From Nemertoderma westbladi (taxonomy: Eukaryota > Xenacoelomorpha > Nemertodermatida > Nemertodermatidae): a DNA stretch of 58,439 nt. Positions 1 through 10,164 of the stretch are shown in pieces (position 1 is the stretch's first letter; every line of letters begins with the position of its first letter). The stretch spans positions 1 to 58,439 of the forward strand of contig JAUCBJ010002871.1 of assembly GCA_032718475.1 (NCBI GenBank), written 5' to 3'. Position numbers and translations under genes: made by a program. A model generated the notes under the pieces. That model did no database searches. It was not told the origin of the DNA and worked only from the letters and a program-made list of their open reading frames with translations.

Positions 1-1512
1 GGTCTTTAAAATGCCTGAGTGTTTAAAGCTCATCTATCCCATCATAGTAGACATGTACCGAACAACAAGAGTCCCACAAGAAATGAAAACAAATACGTTG
101 GTGCCAGTTCCCAAGAAGGGCAACCTAACACTCTATGGTTCTTTTCGGGGAATATCATTGATCTCGATTGCTGCAAAGCTATACAATAGAATTCTATTAA
201 ATCGCATCAGGGATCCCATTGAGAGACTGCTCCGTGGAAATCAGAATGGGTTCCGTAAAGGTCGTGGGATCATGGAACCCAATTTGGTACTTAGAAGGAT
301 AATTGAAGAGTTATCAAAAAAGAAAGACAGGCATCTGGCTGTTATCTTTGTTGACTTCTTCAAGGCCTTTGATTCAGTCTCCCGCTCACGTATGTTCAGC
401 ATACTTTCATTATATGGGATTCCTGATGAAAATATTGCAGCAATCACATCAGTATACGATGGTTTGACAACATTTGTGTCTACTATTGATGGTGACACAG
501 AACCATTTGAAGTGTTATGGGGTGTCCTCCAGGGAGACACACTTGCACCATTCTTGTTCATAATTGTGGTTGACTATGTTCCACGCATGTCCTTAGATCA
601 TCATAATGATGATGGGGTGAAGATAACTCCACCTACTGGCTCCAGAAGTCGAGGAAATCCTGCCAAGTACCTAACTGATCTAGACTTTGCTGATGACTTA
701 GGAGTACTCTCAGAATCATTAGAGGGAGCCCAACGGCTCCTCAGCTCATTAGAACATGCTGCTTCTAGTGTTGTTCTTTTTATTAACTCCAGAAAGACCA
801 AAATTTTGACAGTTAACTTTGAAAGTTCTCAGCAAGTCTCTGATCGGATGAGCATAAGCTCAAAGGATGGTATGCTTGAGCATGTGGACGACTTCTGTAC
901 CTGGGATCATTGATCCGGAAGTCAGGTGAGGACCTTCGAATACGTAAGGGAAAGGCATGGGCAGCCTTGAATAGGCTTTCCAGGATTTGGAAGTCACCGA
1001 TAATTAATCGGAAACTTAAGGTCCGATTATTTAGAGCAGCAGTAGTTCCAGTAATCCTCTATGGGAGTCCATGCTGGGCTCTAACTGCTGAGGACACCAA
1101 ATCTCTGGATGGCACATTCACAAGAAGGCTACGCCGGGTTCATTTTGTCAAGTACCATGCACACATCTCCAACCAGACACTATATAACATTGGAGGTGTC
1201 TCATTGGTTCCCCCAAGCTTGACACTAGAACAAAATCGCCCCCTCTTTGCAGGAAATTGTTTTCGCCGTGAGGACCAGCCAGTGCATAATCTTGTACTTT
1301 GGCTGCCTCATGGAGTGAATATGCATGGTGGACAGCCCATGACTTTCTTGAGACGCATCTTAAAGGACACTGGCCTTGAAGATGCGGATGATCTAGCAAA
1401 TGTCATGGGTGATAGGGAGTTGTGGCGGCGCAATTTTGTCGACAAGCCGGCACAGCATTCTTAAAAATGCAGCTGCAATGCAGCATGCCGATACTAGTAC
1501 TAGTAGTACATC
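1..1512 (+). mobile_element. Non-LTR retrotransposon (LINE family 1), copy 1, 3' part
   Basis: The window opens inside a non-LTR retrotransposon. The same sequence recurs on the minus strand at 26084-27933 and on the plus strand at 45694-48375. The copy runs through the reverse transcriptase and the C-terminal domain and ends after a short noncoding tail in an AGT-rich run near 1490-1510. Copy 3 and LINE family 2 end the same way. The protein resembles the endonuclease/reverse-transcriptase elements common in invertebrates. An RTE-like clade is my guess only. Confidence 0.9.
11..1464 (+). pseudogene. LINE reverse transcriptase, frameshifted
   Basis: Two adjoining frames (11-913 and 910-1464) make up one reverse transcriptase. 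The first holds palm motif A (VDFFKAFDSV), LQGDTLAPFLF and the catalytic FADD at about 686-697. The second holds the thumb and C-terminal part (LLYG-like VILYGSPCW and the LFAGNCFRRE block). Compared with copy 3, one T is missing near 896-900 (CTGTACC versus CTGTTACC), which causes the frameshift. The protein would copy its own RNA at a nicked chromosomal target. The N-terminal endonuclease lies left of the window. This copy is dead as it stands. Confidence 0.85.
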
Positions 1513-2006
1513 AATTACGTTACATACATTTCACACTGAAAGTATTTTTTATTACACATTACACATACACGTTCATTACACAACTTTAGTAATTATAATA
1601 AGTAGGCATAATATAACTACATATTGTTGTGATTCATTCATTATTGAAGCTAATTAATTTGGTATTTATAATTGGCTATAATTAAAGCTTACAGTACTCG
1701 AAAAACGTAAAAAATTTGCAAAACACATACTTTCTGCACCAAATAATTGACTCAATTGACCAAATAACATACAAGTGGACCAAAAAAAACAAATCTGGCC
1801 AAAATAAATAACAAAAAAACAAAACACATACTTTTTGCACCAAATAAGTTACTTATTAACCAAAAAAATACATCTGAACTCTAAAGTTATAAATTCGACC
1901 AAAAAATTAAAACATCAGCCAAAAAACACACATTTACAACACTAAAACACATAAATCAAACAACAATAGCCAGATATATGATATTTATTTCCATAGAATC
2001 GGTTTT

Positions 2007-2178
2007 TTCTAACCAAAACAATAAACGATGTTGTTACCAATTGAGGGAATGGAGCAGGCTACAGAGCCGTCTTTTCTAACCAAAACAATAAGCGATGTAG
2101 TTACCAAATGAGGGAAAGGAGCCGGTTACTGAGACGGCTTTTTCTAACCAAAACAATAAACGATGTTGTTAACAATAT
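2007..2178 (+). repeat. About 67-bp tandem repeat, 2.5 copies
   Basis: TTCTAACCAAAACAATAA recurs at 2007, 2074 and 2142. The intervening sequence (ACGATGTTGTTACCAA, then GAGGGAAnGGAGC) is also conserved, giving a period of 67-68 bp. Confidence 0.8.
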
Positions 2179-2282
2179 CAAATATAACAAGCGCGAAATT
2201 GCGCAAAGGTCCACGTGCCACGTCTACTAACGCATGAACTGTCTCCTTGAATAGCTTACTAACAATCTTACAACAAAACAAC

Positions 2283-2360
2283 ATTCACCGGAACGAGGGA
2301 TTGATTGAACTCGGTACCTAGAGATTCCAAGTCACACGCTCTGCCAACTGAGCTCATGGG
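2283..2360 (-). repeat. tRNA-like segment, possible SINE head or tRNA pseudogene
   Basis: On the minus strand TGAGCTCAGTTGGCAGAGCG matches the tRNA D-arm and A-box very well. It is followed by an anticodon-arm-like stretch with loop CTTGGAA (nominal TGG anticodon, several stem mismatches). The T-arm is degenerate: GAGTTCAATCAATCC instead of GGTTCGAATCC, and the acceptor stem does not close. I therefore call it a tRNA relic or the head of a tRNA-derived SINE, not a working tRNA gene. Confidence 0.45.
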
Positions 2361-2397
2361 GCCGTACCAATCCCTAATACCAAAACCTAATGAGAAA

Positions 2398-2452
2398 TTA
2401 ACAACAACAACACCACCAACAACAACAACACCACCAACAACAACAACAACGG
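2398..2452 (+). repeat. (CAA)n/(CACCAA)n microsatellite
   Basis: ACAACAACAACACCACCA is repeated directly. Seen from the minus strand it lies immediately upstream of the tRNA-like segment. Confidence 0.8.
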
Positions 2453-2753
2453 AGTGAATTCTAGAGGTCTCCTACGCGGACCTAAAAATATATATAATAA
2501 TATATAAAAAATACTTTGGGACGAATTTAAATATTTTGGTGCGAAAAGTACCGTATGTAATCTGGGAAAGAAATACGTACCTTTCTTGTACATTGCGTAC
2601 GGAAAAAAAACATGAAATTTGGGGCTATAGTTTTGGGGCGGTAAAAAAGTATATTTGGTGCGAAAACTATGTAATCTGGGAATGAAATAATTTGTGGTCT
2701 TTATAATTCTAACAATTAAAATTATCTAATATTTATTTTGTTTGAATTATTTC

Positions 2754-4985
2754 ATGGAGAATTTATGTAATCCAATAACAGCACAGCGGTTGCGTTCCGA
2801 CCAGTTTGTCCGAGTTTGGGCCGATTTCCAGGGAATGGTAATTTCTGGTGATCTCTTGTACTCGGATGCTTTGTTCTCCTCACTCCCGGACATTCGGACT
2901 CCAATCGTGGACACTTCTCCTCCGCTTAGAAACATACTACTGGAAAAGGACACTCAGGCAACAGGACCGGACATTTACTCACCAGCCTCGGACATTCGAA
3001 CACCAGACTCGGATTCTCGGACACCAGCGCCAGACGCTCGGCCACCAGCGCTGGACACTCGGACACCAGCGCCAGACACTCGGCCACCAGCGCCGGACAC
3101 TTGTGTACCGGTGCTGGACACTGGGAAACCAGCGCCGGAGAATGTGAATTCGGTGGACCTACTCAGTATCGGATGTCACGACGGCACAATAGAACGGACG
3201 ATATCGGAGCGACTGCGCCACGTTTACTTGGTGGAACCGCGGACGGAAAGTCTTAGTCAGTTGCGATGCGGAATGCAGCAGTGGCGGAATTCCGGAGAAT
3301 TATTGCTGGACGAGTCGGAATTCTCCGAGAACTTCCAGTTAAATAGCAACTTTCCGACACAAAAATTTCACGCGATTCTTCTCCCCCATGTGTTATATTT
3401 CTTCGAAAACATTTCGCGGGATCTAAGTTTCGTTGCATTGGAGATTTTAAGATAATTTTCGTTTGCGAAATTTTTTTTTTAGTTTATAATTTTTTTACCA
3501 TTTTAACGGATTTTTAGTTTTAAAGCGTTAAAATTATTTGTAGGCCCCCTACAATCAATCTGTACCGTACCAAATCACATACAGTATATTCATAACAAAG
3601 ATACAAAATTGTAATAGGTTCGCTTTCTGGAAATTCCACAAAAAACAAACTGTTCCCCAAAAATGTCTTGCTCTATATACAGACCGGACAGATCGGAACG
3701 GACAGTAGTCCGATAATGGTGACTGCGTAATTTACTTTTTTATGACACACAACGTAAGAAATAACTTTAACCGCGTTTAAATGTGAACTTAAATCAACAA
3801 CATTATTCCAGAGGGATTTTAATTACGATTTTGTATTTATTAATAGTAACTGTAAGAAGAATACATACCAATACATAATCATACCAATACATAATACATA
3901 CCAATACATAATACATACCAATACATAATACATACCAATACATAATACATACCAATACATAATACATACCAATACATAATACATACCAATACATAATACA
4001 TACCAATACATAATACATACCAATACATAATACATACCAATACATAATACATACCAATACATAATACATACCAATACATAATACATACCAATACATAATA
4101 CATACCAATACATAATACATATAACAATACTATATCAATTGGATCGATTAAAATGTTGAAGTAGGATTGTGAGATATAGTGGTCGGTCAACCTACATGAA
4201 CTATGGACTATCAAAGTCATGGCAGTATGCAGCAACTTGGCCCACGAGAAAACGTCTCCTAGAGAAATCTTCCTCTTATAAATAATTACAATTAATTGTC
4301 GACAAATTGTCTAGTTGAATATGAATTTGTAACCTTTACATGACTCCCGTTTATTGTTTTGGTGCACTCAACCCTCAGGACGTGTTCTATTCTCCATGGT
4401 CACCAAATTTACGATTTTCTCACTTCAATTTATATTTTGTTGTTATCCAAACTGGTGTTTCAGAAAAAAATAAGTTTTAAATTTTTTTTATAATTTTGTT
4501 TAAATCAATATGCATCCAGTCAAACTGAAAGATCACAAAATCTCCAATAACAACCATTATCCAGGCACCTCAAAGAATATCTCCATGACGACGGAGTATT
4601 TATTGTGATTCACCTAAGAGGCGACGATTTTGGGATAGAACCACTTACAGAAATAGCTCGTCGCTTCCTAACCGAGAACGTTGTTTACGTTGGTAACCAT
4701 AGATACAACCGGTTGCCCTATTCCAATTTCACACTGCGTGACGTCACGGACAGTCTCCTATCTCTGGGGTTCCATTGCACCAAAGACATGCCGGTAGAAT
4801 TTTGTTTCCGTAACTGCCCAACGGTCCGCGAGACAATAATGACGGTCTACACAGGTTTGGATATCGCGTCTCTCAGTAATAACGTAAAGGATTGGTTTTA
4901 TAGAGAATTCTTATCACTTTGTTCAGAATCGAATGATGTTATACTTATGAAACATTCAGTAGCTACGTTTAGGTTCTTAGGTTAG
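2754..4985 (+). CDS. Histamine N-methyltransferase-like protein, two exons
   Basis: Probably a class I SAM-dependent small-molecule methyltransferase of the HNMT type, a cytosolic family that methylates histamine-like amines in vertebrates. The substrate here is unknown. Exon 1 (2754-3451) carries SAM motif I LSIGCHDGTIERTISERL, the ribose-binding acid in VYLVEP, and a motif-IV-like ILLPHVLYFFEN. Exon 2 (4565-4985) continues with DDGVFIVIHLRGDDF, then YSNFTLRDVTDSLLSLGF, which matches the HNMT C-terminal layout. Joining AAG at 3449-3451 to G at 4565 keeps the frame (698 + 421 nt, 372 residues), although the intron begins AT rather than GT. The start is the first in-frame ATG. Upstream of motif I lies a Pro-rich tandem repeat of about 7 residues per unit. 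It is the only convincing host gene here. Decay cannot be excluded. Confidence 0.75.
2980..3143 (+). repeat. In-frame 21-bp coding minisatellite in HNMT-like exon 1
   Basis: Units encode variants of R-(T/P)-P-A-P-D-T. TP and PP alternate, giving a 42-bp higher unit (for example RTPAPDT then RPPAPDT). The length is a multiple of three, so the downstream SAM motif stays in frame. The repeat sits just before the methyltransferase core, as a low-complexity N-terminal spacer. Confidence 0.85.
3452..4564 (+). other. Intron of the HNMT-like gene (AT..AG)
   Basis: Protein similarity stops at 3451 and resumes at 4565 after CCATTATCCAG, a good acceptor. The donor reads AAG|ATAATT; a normal donor would be GTAATT. 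The U12 donor consensus (ATATCCTT) is not matched. The intron carries a 17-bp minisatellite. The boundary is inferred from reading frame and similarity, not from transcripts. Confidence 0.6.
3861..4121 (+). repeat. 17-bp minisatellite, about 15 copies
   Basis: The unit CATACCAATACATAATA is repeated nearly perfectly. Because 17 is not a multiple of 3, all minus-strand frames stay open and give a spurious Tyr/Val/Cys-rich protein. There is no sign of coding. Confidence 0.95.
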
Positions 4986-5060
4986 CAAAACTCAGTCAGC
5001 TAAATTTAAGTTATTTAGCTTAGTAAACACTCAGTAGCTACATTTAAGTTATTTGGTAAC
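4950..5060 (+). repeat. Duplicated tail of HNMT-like last exon, copy 1
   Basis: The last codons and 3' flank (CTCAGTAGCTAC, GTTTAGGTTCTTAG, AGCTTAGTAAACACTCAG) occur again at 5560-5632. The segment in between is AT-rich. This suggests a local duplication that copied the end of the gene. Confidence 0.75.
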
Positions 5061-5559
5061 AGTTCCGTATAGAACTGCATTTTTATAACATAAATCATTG
5101 TTACCATGGCAACAGTGAAGTGTTTTAGAGCAAAAAATATATAATTTTCACTATTCTAGAACAAAAATAAAATAAAAAAATTATTTTTCTAGAACATATA
5201 GCTAGTAATTTTTTTAAATTTAAACTAGCTAGTAATAAAAACAAATTTACTTATTTATATTATTATTAAAAAATTTATCTACCAGTACCAAATTGTATCA
5301 TTTGTTAAATATACTAGCTATTTTAAAATTTAAAAAAACTAGTTATATGTTTTAGAACATTATTGTTTTTTATTTTATTTATGTAATATATGTATTTTAC
5401 ACTACCGGTATTCTAGAGCATAAATAATACAAATAATATAATGTTCTAGAACATATAGCTAGTTGTTTTTCAAATTTAAAATATCTAGTAATACAAAAAA
5501 AATTATTTATTTATATTATTTATTACTTTGAAAATTTACAGGATAGTAGTTAGGATAGT
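5061..5559. other. AT-rich spacer with TTCTAGAA palindromes
   Basis: No gene is visible. Short blocks (TAGCTAGT, TTCTAGAACATATAGCTAGT) recur several times in direct and inverted orientation. Confidence 0.6.
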
Positions 5560-5632
5560 AAAAACTCAGTAGCTACGTTTAGGTTCTTAGTTCTTATTTG
5601 TTATTTAGCTTAGTAAACACTCAGTAGCTGCG
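5560..5632 (+). repeat. Duplicated tail of HNMT-like last exon, copy 2
   Basis: Near-identical to 4953-5032, with a small insertion (TTCTTATTTG). It carries the terminal codons of the methyltransferase but no upstream coding sequence. Confidence 0.75.
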
Positions 5633-5638
5633 GAAGCA

Positions 5639-5828
5639 GGACAATTCGGTCCCGGACAATTCGGTCCGGACAATTCGGTCGGGACAATTCGGTCCCGGAC
5701 AATTCGGTCCTATTAATTTTGTTTGGGACCGAATTGTCCGGGACCGAATTGTCCGGATACAGACTAGGACAATTCGGTCCCAAATCATACATATTAATGG
5801 GACCGAATTGTCCGGGACCGAATTGTCG
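5639..5828. repeat. Cluster of a 14-bp motif in both orientations
   Basis: GGACAATTCGGTCC appears five times head to tail (5639-5710), then twice as its reverse complement GGACCGAATTGTCC, once forward, then twice reversed. The opposing blocks could fold into a long hairpin. No coding content. Confidence 0.9.
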
Positions 5829-6436
5829 GCGGCCAAATTTAATTTGTAATATATAATGGTGACTTTATGGTGACTTTAATGGTAATTTTAACAAGCTAGT
5901 ATTTTTTTGAGAATACAAAATTTTTACCTTTTTTGTTAACATGGTGTTTTTATGGAGCTTGTGAATTATTTACTAGCTATAGCTAGTAATACTCGATGAA
6001 TTTAAAATGTTTAAAACTGTTTTTTTTATTATGTTATGTGTGCATGTGTTGTTGGTTGGTTAACAAGCCTAAATTATTATCGTCGATAATAGCTACCGTA
6101 TCTCAGTCAGGGACACTTTGCTGAATGGGGATGGGGAATGAATTTGATTAAAAAAACGGCTAGAGTTCCGCTGTACTAAATAACACTACTGTTATTGTGT
6201 ACTGTTATTTAGTACACCTTGGCCCGTGCCAACATTTTCATTTTGCTCTAAAATGTGATTAGTTTACTACAGTAGCTACTACTTTTTTAATGTTAGTGAG
6301 AAGTATTCTATGATATTTCGAATTATTTTTTTGTTAAATAATGTTCTAGAACATATTATTTTTTGTTCTAGAACATTTTAAAAAAAATTTATTTTTTGTT
6401 TTCTTAACACTTTTTTTGTTTAATTAACATACATAT
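5829..6436. other. AT-rich noncoding stretch
   Basis: No open frame of note. Contains TTCTAGAAC palindromes near 6345-6380 and TAGCTAGTAATAC blocks related to the neighbouring tandem repeat. Confidence 0.5.
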
Positions 6437-6688
6437 CTAGTAATTTATGTACTCAAGTAATAATTTATAATTATAGCTAGTAATTTATGTACTCAAGTAA
6501 TAATTTATAATTATAGCTAGTAATTTATGTACTCAAGTAATAATTTATAATTATAGCTAGTAATTCATGTACTCAAGTAATAATTTATAATTATAGCTAG
6601 TAATTTATGTACTCATGTAATAATTTATAATTATAGCTTGTAATTTATGTACTTAAGTAATAATTTATAATTATAGCTAGTAATTTAA
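6437..6688 (+). repeat. 40-bp tandem repeat, about 6 copies
   Basis: The unit begins CTAGTAATTTATGTACTCAA and ends TAATTTATAATTATAG. Copies differ by one or two bases. Noncoding. Confidence 0.95.
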
Positions 6689-7409
6689 ATCAATAGCTAT
6701 TATTTTTTATTTGGTTTCTGAGTTATATACGTAGTTTTTTTTATTTTACAAATTTGTATTGTTCTTTAATTGAGTGTATAATTTATAATTATAATTAAAA
6801 GAACAAATATTCTAGAATCTATTTTATCGGAAATTGATAATAAAAATGTTCTAGAACATTTGGTACATGTTCTATAACTCTTACCAATAGAAAAAATCAG
6901 GCAAAAACCATTCTTTTTAAAAGAATATTATTTTCTCGAAAATTAATAATTAAAAATGTTTTAGAACTTTTTTCAAAGTTCTAGAACACACAATATATAT
7001 TAATATATACACAATATATATAGTAAAAAAAACTAGCTACCATAAAAATATATCTACTAATATTCTAGATTATTCACGAAAAAATTATCCCATTCAAATG
7101 TTTATAATATTCACAGCCTGTTAAGTTTCACATATTTTAACTCATTACTTACTATATTCGTTTAAATTATTTTACTTTCTTGCAAGTAAATCACACGTAG
7201 GGAAATGACAGCAATGGGTCATCAAACATAATGTTTAAATGAAGTAATGATGGATCAGCAAAAAGGCGAACGTGTTGAGCGAAAATTGTTTAACGTTGTT
7301 CAATATTGCAAATATGAAATGGCACGATGCCGATGCTATAAAAATATCGGATTGATTTGAGGGCCCAACTACACTTCATTTGCGCAAAGTTTTCCTTTAA
7401 TTTATTTCC
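6689..7409. other. AT-rich noncoding stretch
   Basis: No gene. Further TTCTAGAA palindromes lie near 6812, 6850, 6980 and 7060. Confidence 0.5.
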
Positions 7410-7414
7410 AATTG

Positions 7415-7482
7415 TGTGGGGTGGGGTGGGGGGGGGGGGGCTTGGCCCGGTGCCCCCTCTTCTCCTTTGCTACGCCACTGAA
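7415..7482 (-). mobile_element. Possible DNA-transposon end (hAT-like), fragment
   Basis: A poly-G run (7429-7440) is followed by GGTGCCCCCTC and ends in GCTACGCCACTG. The reverse complement therefore begins CAGTGGCGTAGC, like many hAT terminal repeats. Only one end is seen, with no partner or target duplication. Confidence 0.3.
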
Positions 7483-7898
7483 TATGTCCACTCGCCAATT
7501 ATACGGTAGTCTATGTATGTAGAACAGGATGTTACAGTACATAATTTATAACTATTTACGGCGGGTAAGAATCTTAGTGTTTCTTTTGCGTTTATCAATA
7601 ACATTGGGCGCATAATTCCATTCTTCTAACTCCATTCAATTAGTGTAGTAGTATATAGTATATGCTATATTATACTGTACATTATATATACAATTACATT
7701 ATATATTATTATAATAATTATATATTTCCTGTGTTTTATACAAAACGCTCTTACGCAGTGGTCGCAAAGGTTTCTTAGCAGCGGACAACCGGCAGTGGTT
7801 GGCCAAACAGAATTGTGATATAATGTAATAGGAGTAATACAATAAATATACAATTAATATGAATTGAACTGGAGAATCTTTTAGGCTCGATAAGCCAA
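7483..7898. other. Noncoding stretch before the 63-bp satellite
   Basis: AT-rich, with a TATA/ATTATAT run around 7660-7730. No supported gene. Confidence 0.5.
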
Positions 7899-9210
7899 GG
7901 AATGCCTGTTCACCACCATGGTTGATCTTCCACAGTAAACCCTTCCACTATGTTTCCCAAAGTAATGCCTGTTCACCACCATGGGTGATCTTCCACAGTA
8001 AACCCTTCCACTGTTTCCTAAAGGATTGCCTGTTCACCACCATGCGTGATCTTCCACAGTAAACCCTTCCACTCTGTTTCCTAAAGGAATGCCTGTTCAC
8101 CACCATGGGTGATCTTACACAGTAAACACTTCCACTCTGTTTCCTAAAGGAATGCCTGTTCACCACCATGGTTGATCTTCCACATTAAACCCTCCCACTC
8201 TGTTTCCTAAAGGAATGCCTGTTCACCACAATGGGTGATCTTCCACAATAAACCCATCCACTCTGTTTCCTAAAGGAATGCCTGTTCACCACCATGGGTG
8301 ATCTTCCACATTAAACCCTTCCACTGATTCCTAAAGGATTGCCTGTTCACCACCATGCGTGATCTTCCAAAACCCTTCCACTCGGTTTCCTAAAGGAATG
8401 CCTGTTCACCACCATGGGTGATCTTCCACAATAAACACTTCCACTCTGTTTCCTAGAGGAATGCCTGTTCACCACCATGGTTGATCTTCCACAGTAAACA
8501 CTTGCACTCCTGTTTCCCACAGTAATGCCTGTTCACCACCATGGGCGATCTTCCACAGTAAACCCTTCCACTGTTTCCTAAAGGATTGCCTGTTCACCAC
8601 CATGGGTGATCTTCCACATTAAACCCTTCCACTGATTCCTAAAGGATTGCCTGTTCACCACCATGCGTGATCTTCCACAGTAAACCCTTCCACTCTGTTT
8701 CCTAAAGGAATGCCTGTTCACCACCATGGGTGATCTTACACAGTAAACACTTCCACTCTGTTTCCTAAAGGAATGCCTGTTCACCACCATGGTTGATCTT
8801 CCACAGTAAACCCTCCCACTCTGTTTCCTAAAGGAATGCCTGTTCACCACAATGGGTGATCTTCCACAATAAACCCATCCACTCTGTTTCCTAAAGGAAT
8901 GCCTGTTCACCACCATGGGTGATCTTCCACATTAAACCCTTCCACTGATTCCTAAAGGATTGCCTGTTCACCACCATGCGTGATCTTCCAAAACCCTTCC
9001 ACTCGGTTTCCTAAAGGAATGCCTGTTCACCACCATGGGTGATCTTCCACAATAAACACTTCCACTTTGTTTCCTAGAGGAATGCCTGTTCACCACCATG
9101 GGTGATCTTCCACAATAAACACTTCCACTCTGTTTCCTAGAGGAATGCCTGTTCACCACCATGGGTGATCTTCCACAGTAAACCCTTCCACTGTTTCCTA
9201 AAGGATTGCC
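7899..9210 (+). repeat. 63-bp satellite with higher-order repeats, about 21 monomers
   Basis: The monomer starts GGAATGCCTGTTCACCACCA and continues TGGGTGATCTTCCACAGTAA, with a CTCTGTTTCCTAAA end. Monomer variants recur in the same order about 621 bp apart: CACAATGGGTGATC at about 8226 and 8847, and a truncated CTTCCAAAACCC variant at about 8367 and 8987. The array was therefore partly amplified in ten-monomer blocks. Minus-strand frames stay open because 63 is a multiple of 3. The array ends exactly at the LTR of element A. Confidence 0.95.
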
Positions 9211-10164
9211 TGTACGCGCTTTTGAAGACCTTTAGCAGTTTAACCTGCCAAAATTTATATGTCTTTTGGTTTATAAATAGACTTTAGAAGTTGACAAATA
9301 TTTAATACCAATAAACACAACATTAGCAGAAGCCAGCCTAGTGCGCGTCCATTCACCCGCTGGATATACCCGGGGGGCTGGATTCTGAGGGCTTAGATTA
9401 TTATTGCAGTGTAAGCTTACTGTATTATTCGATTGATCGTTAATAAATAATTTCTGACCAATATTATTCACTTTCGGGAAATATTAACAGTTCCTTTAGG
9501 ACGTGGCGCTCTATCTAGGTAAACAGAGATATGACTTATACTAATCACAACGGTAAGTCGGTAAGGCTTATGATTCACGTATGAGGCGCATTCTTTAGGA
9601 AATGCTTAGTTATCAGTCACAATCAGGCACACTACCGGTAACACACAATACTGCTCACTAATTTGCAGACCGTCAATGAATTTTATCATATATAAAGAGA
9701 ACAGCAAAGGACCCATGTAGTGCTTATCAAATAGCATTAAATTCACTACAAACCACAATAATATAAGTCGCAATCGCTATATATAACCCGTCTCTCTAAC
9801 CTGTAGTGTATCAAGAAAATTGGGAAATTTGGGTTCTTTATATATGTTCTCCAAATAATATTCAACCAAAACACAACAGTAAACAGCAGTATAATAATGT
9901 ATGTTGAACCGATAATGTAAGACTGAAGTGAGTTGCACTGATAACAGTTATACGCTCTATAATTTAAGCCTACTAATGTTTCTTCTAAAGTATGAAAACG
10001 AGTTGACTCTAGAGCCGGTGTTCCTGGCCTAGATAGAAACAACACAACAGTATCAAGAAAAAACAGTAAGACTGAACACTCCTAGTATGATCGGCCGAAT
10101 ATCTCCACATCGACAGAAAAAATCGCTCTGATTGGCTTAAGCTAAACAAAGAACCATGTGTCCA
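9211..10164 (-). repeat. 3' LTR of element A
   Basis: A 954-bp repeat, almost identical to 19244-20239. On the minus strand it begins TGGACACATGGTTC and ends AAAAGCGCGTACA. It lacks two stretches present in the other LTR: about 13 nt around ACTGACACAAAATATG, and about 35 nt around ATGCACTGATTGTTATG. The env-position frame runs straight into its start. Confidence 0.85.

Larger units (their letters stand above)
1513..2740. other. Noncoding AT-rich stretch upstream of the HNMT-like gene
   Basis: I see no gene. 1690-1960 holds a loose, degenerate repeat built around ACCAAATAA and AACACATAC blocks. 2520-2700 holds two diverged copies of a segment containing TTTGGTGCGAAAA and TATGTAATCTGGGAA. The named repeats and a tRNA-like segment inside this stretch are listed separately. 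Confidence 0.6.

Noticed and set aside
2283-2360. Functional tRNA gene
   Set aside because: The D-arm is good, but the anticodon stem, T-arm and acceptor stem do not pair properly.
3803-4235. Three long minus-strand frames rich in Tyr, Val, Cys and Ile
   Set aside because: They are the three readings of the 17-bp minisatellite. All frames are open only because the unit lacks stop codons.
7948-9162. Minus-strand frames with 21-residue repeats (MVVNRHSFRKQSG type)
   Set aside because: They track the 63-bp satellite period and are broken wherever monomers are 60-62 bp long. No start context or domain.
7899-9210. CRISPR-like appearance of regularly spaced repeats
   Set aside because: Monomers are contiguous with no unique spacers, and the setting is eukaryotic.
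9746-10045. Short minus-strand frame inside the LTR with a hydrophobic stretch
   Set aside because: It differs between the two LTRs through indels and is not kept in B. Most likely chance.
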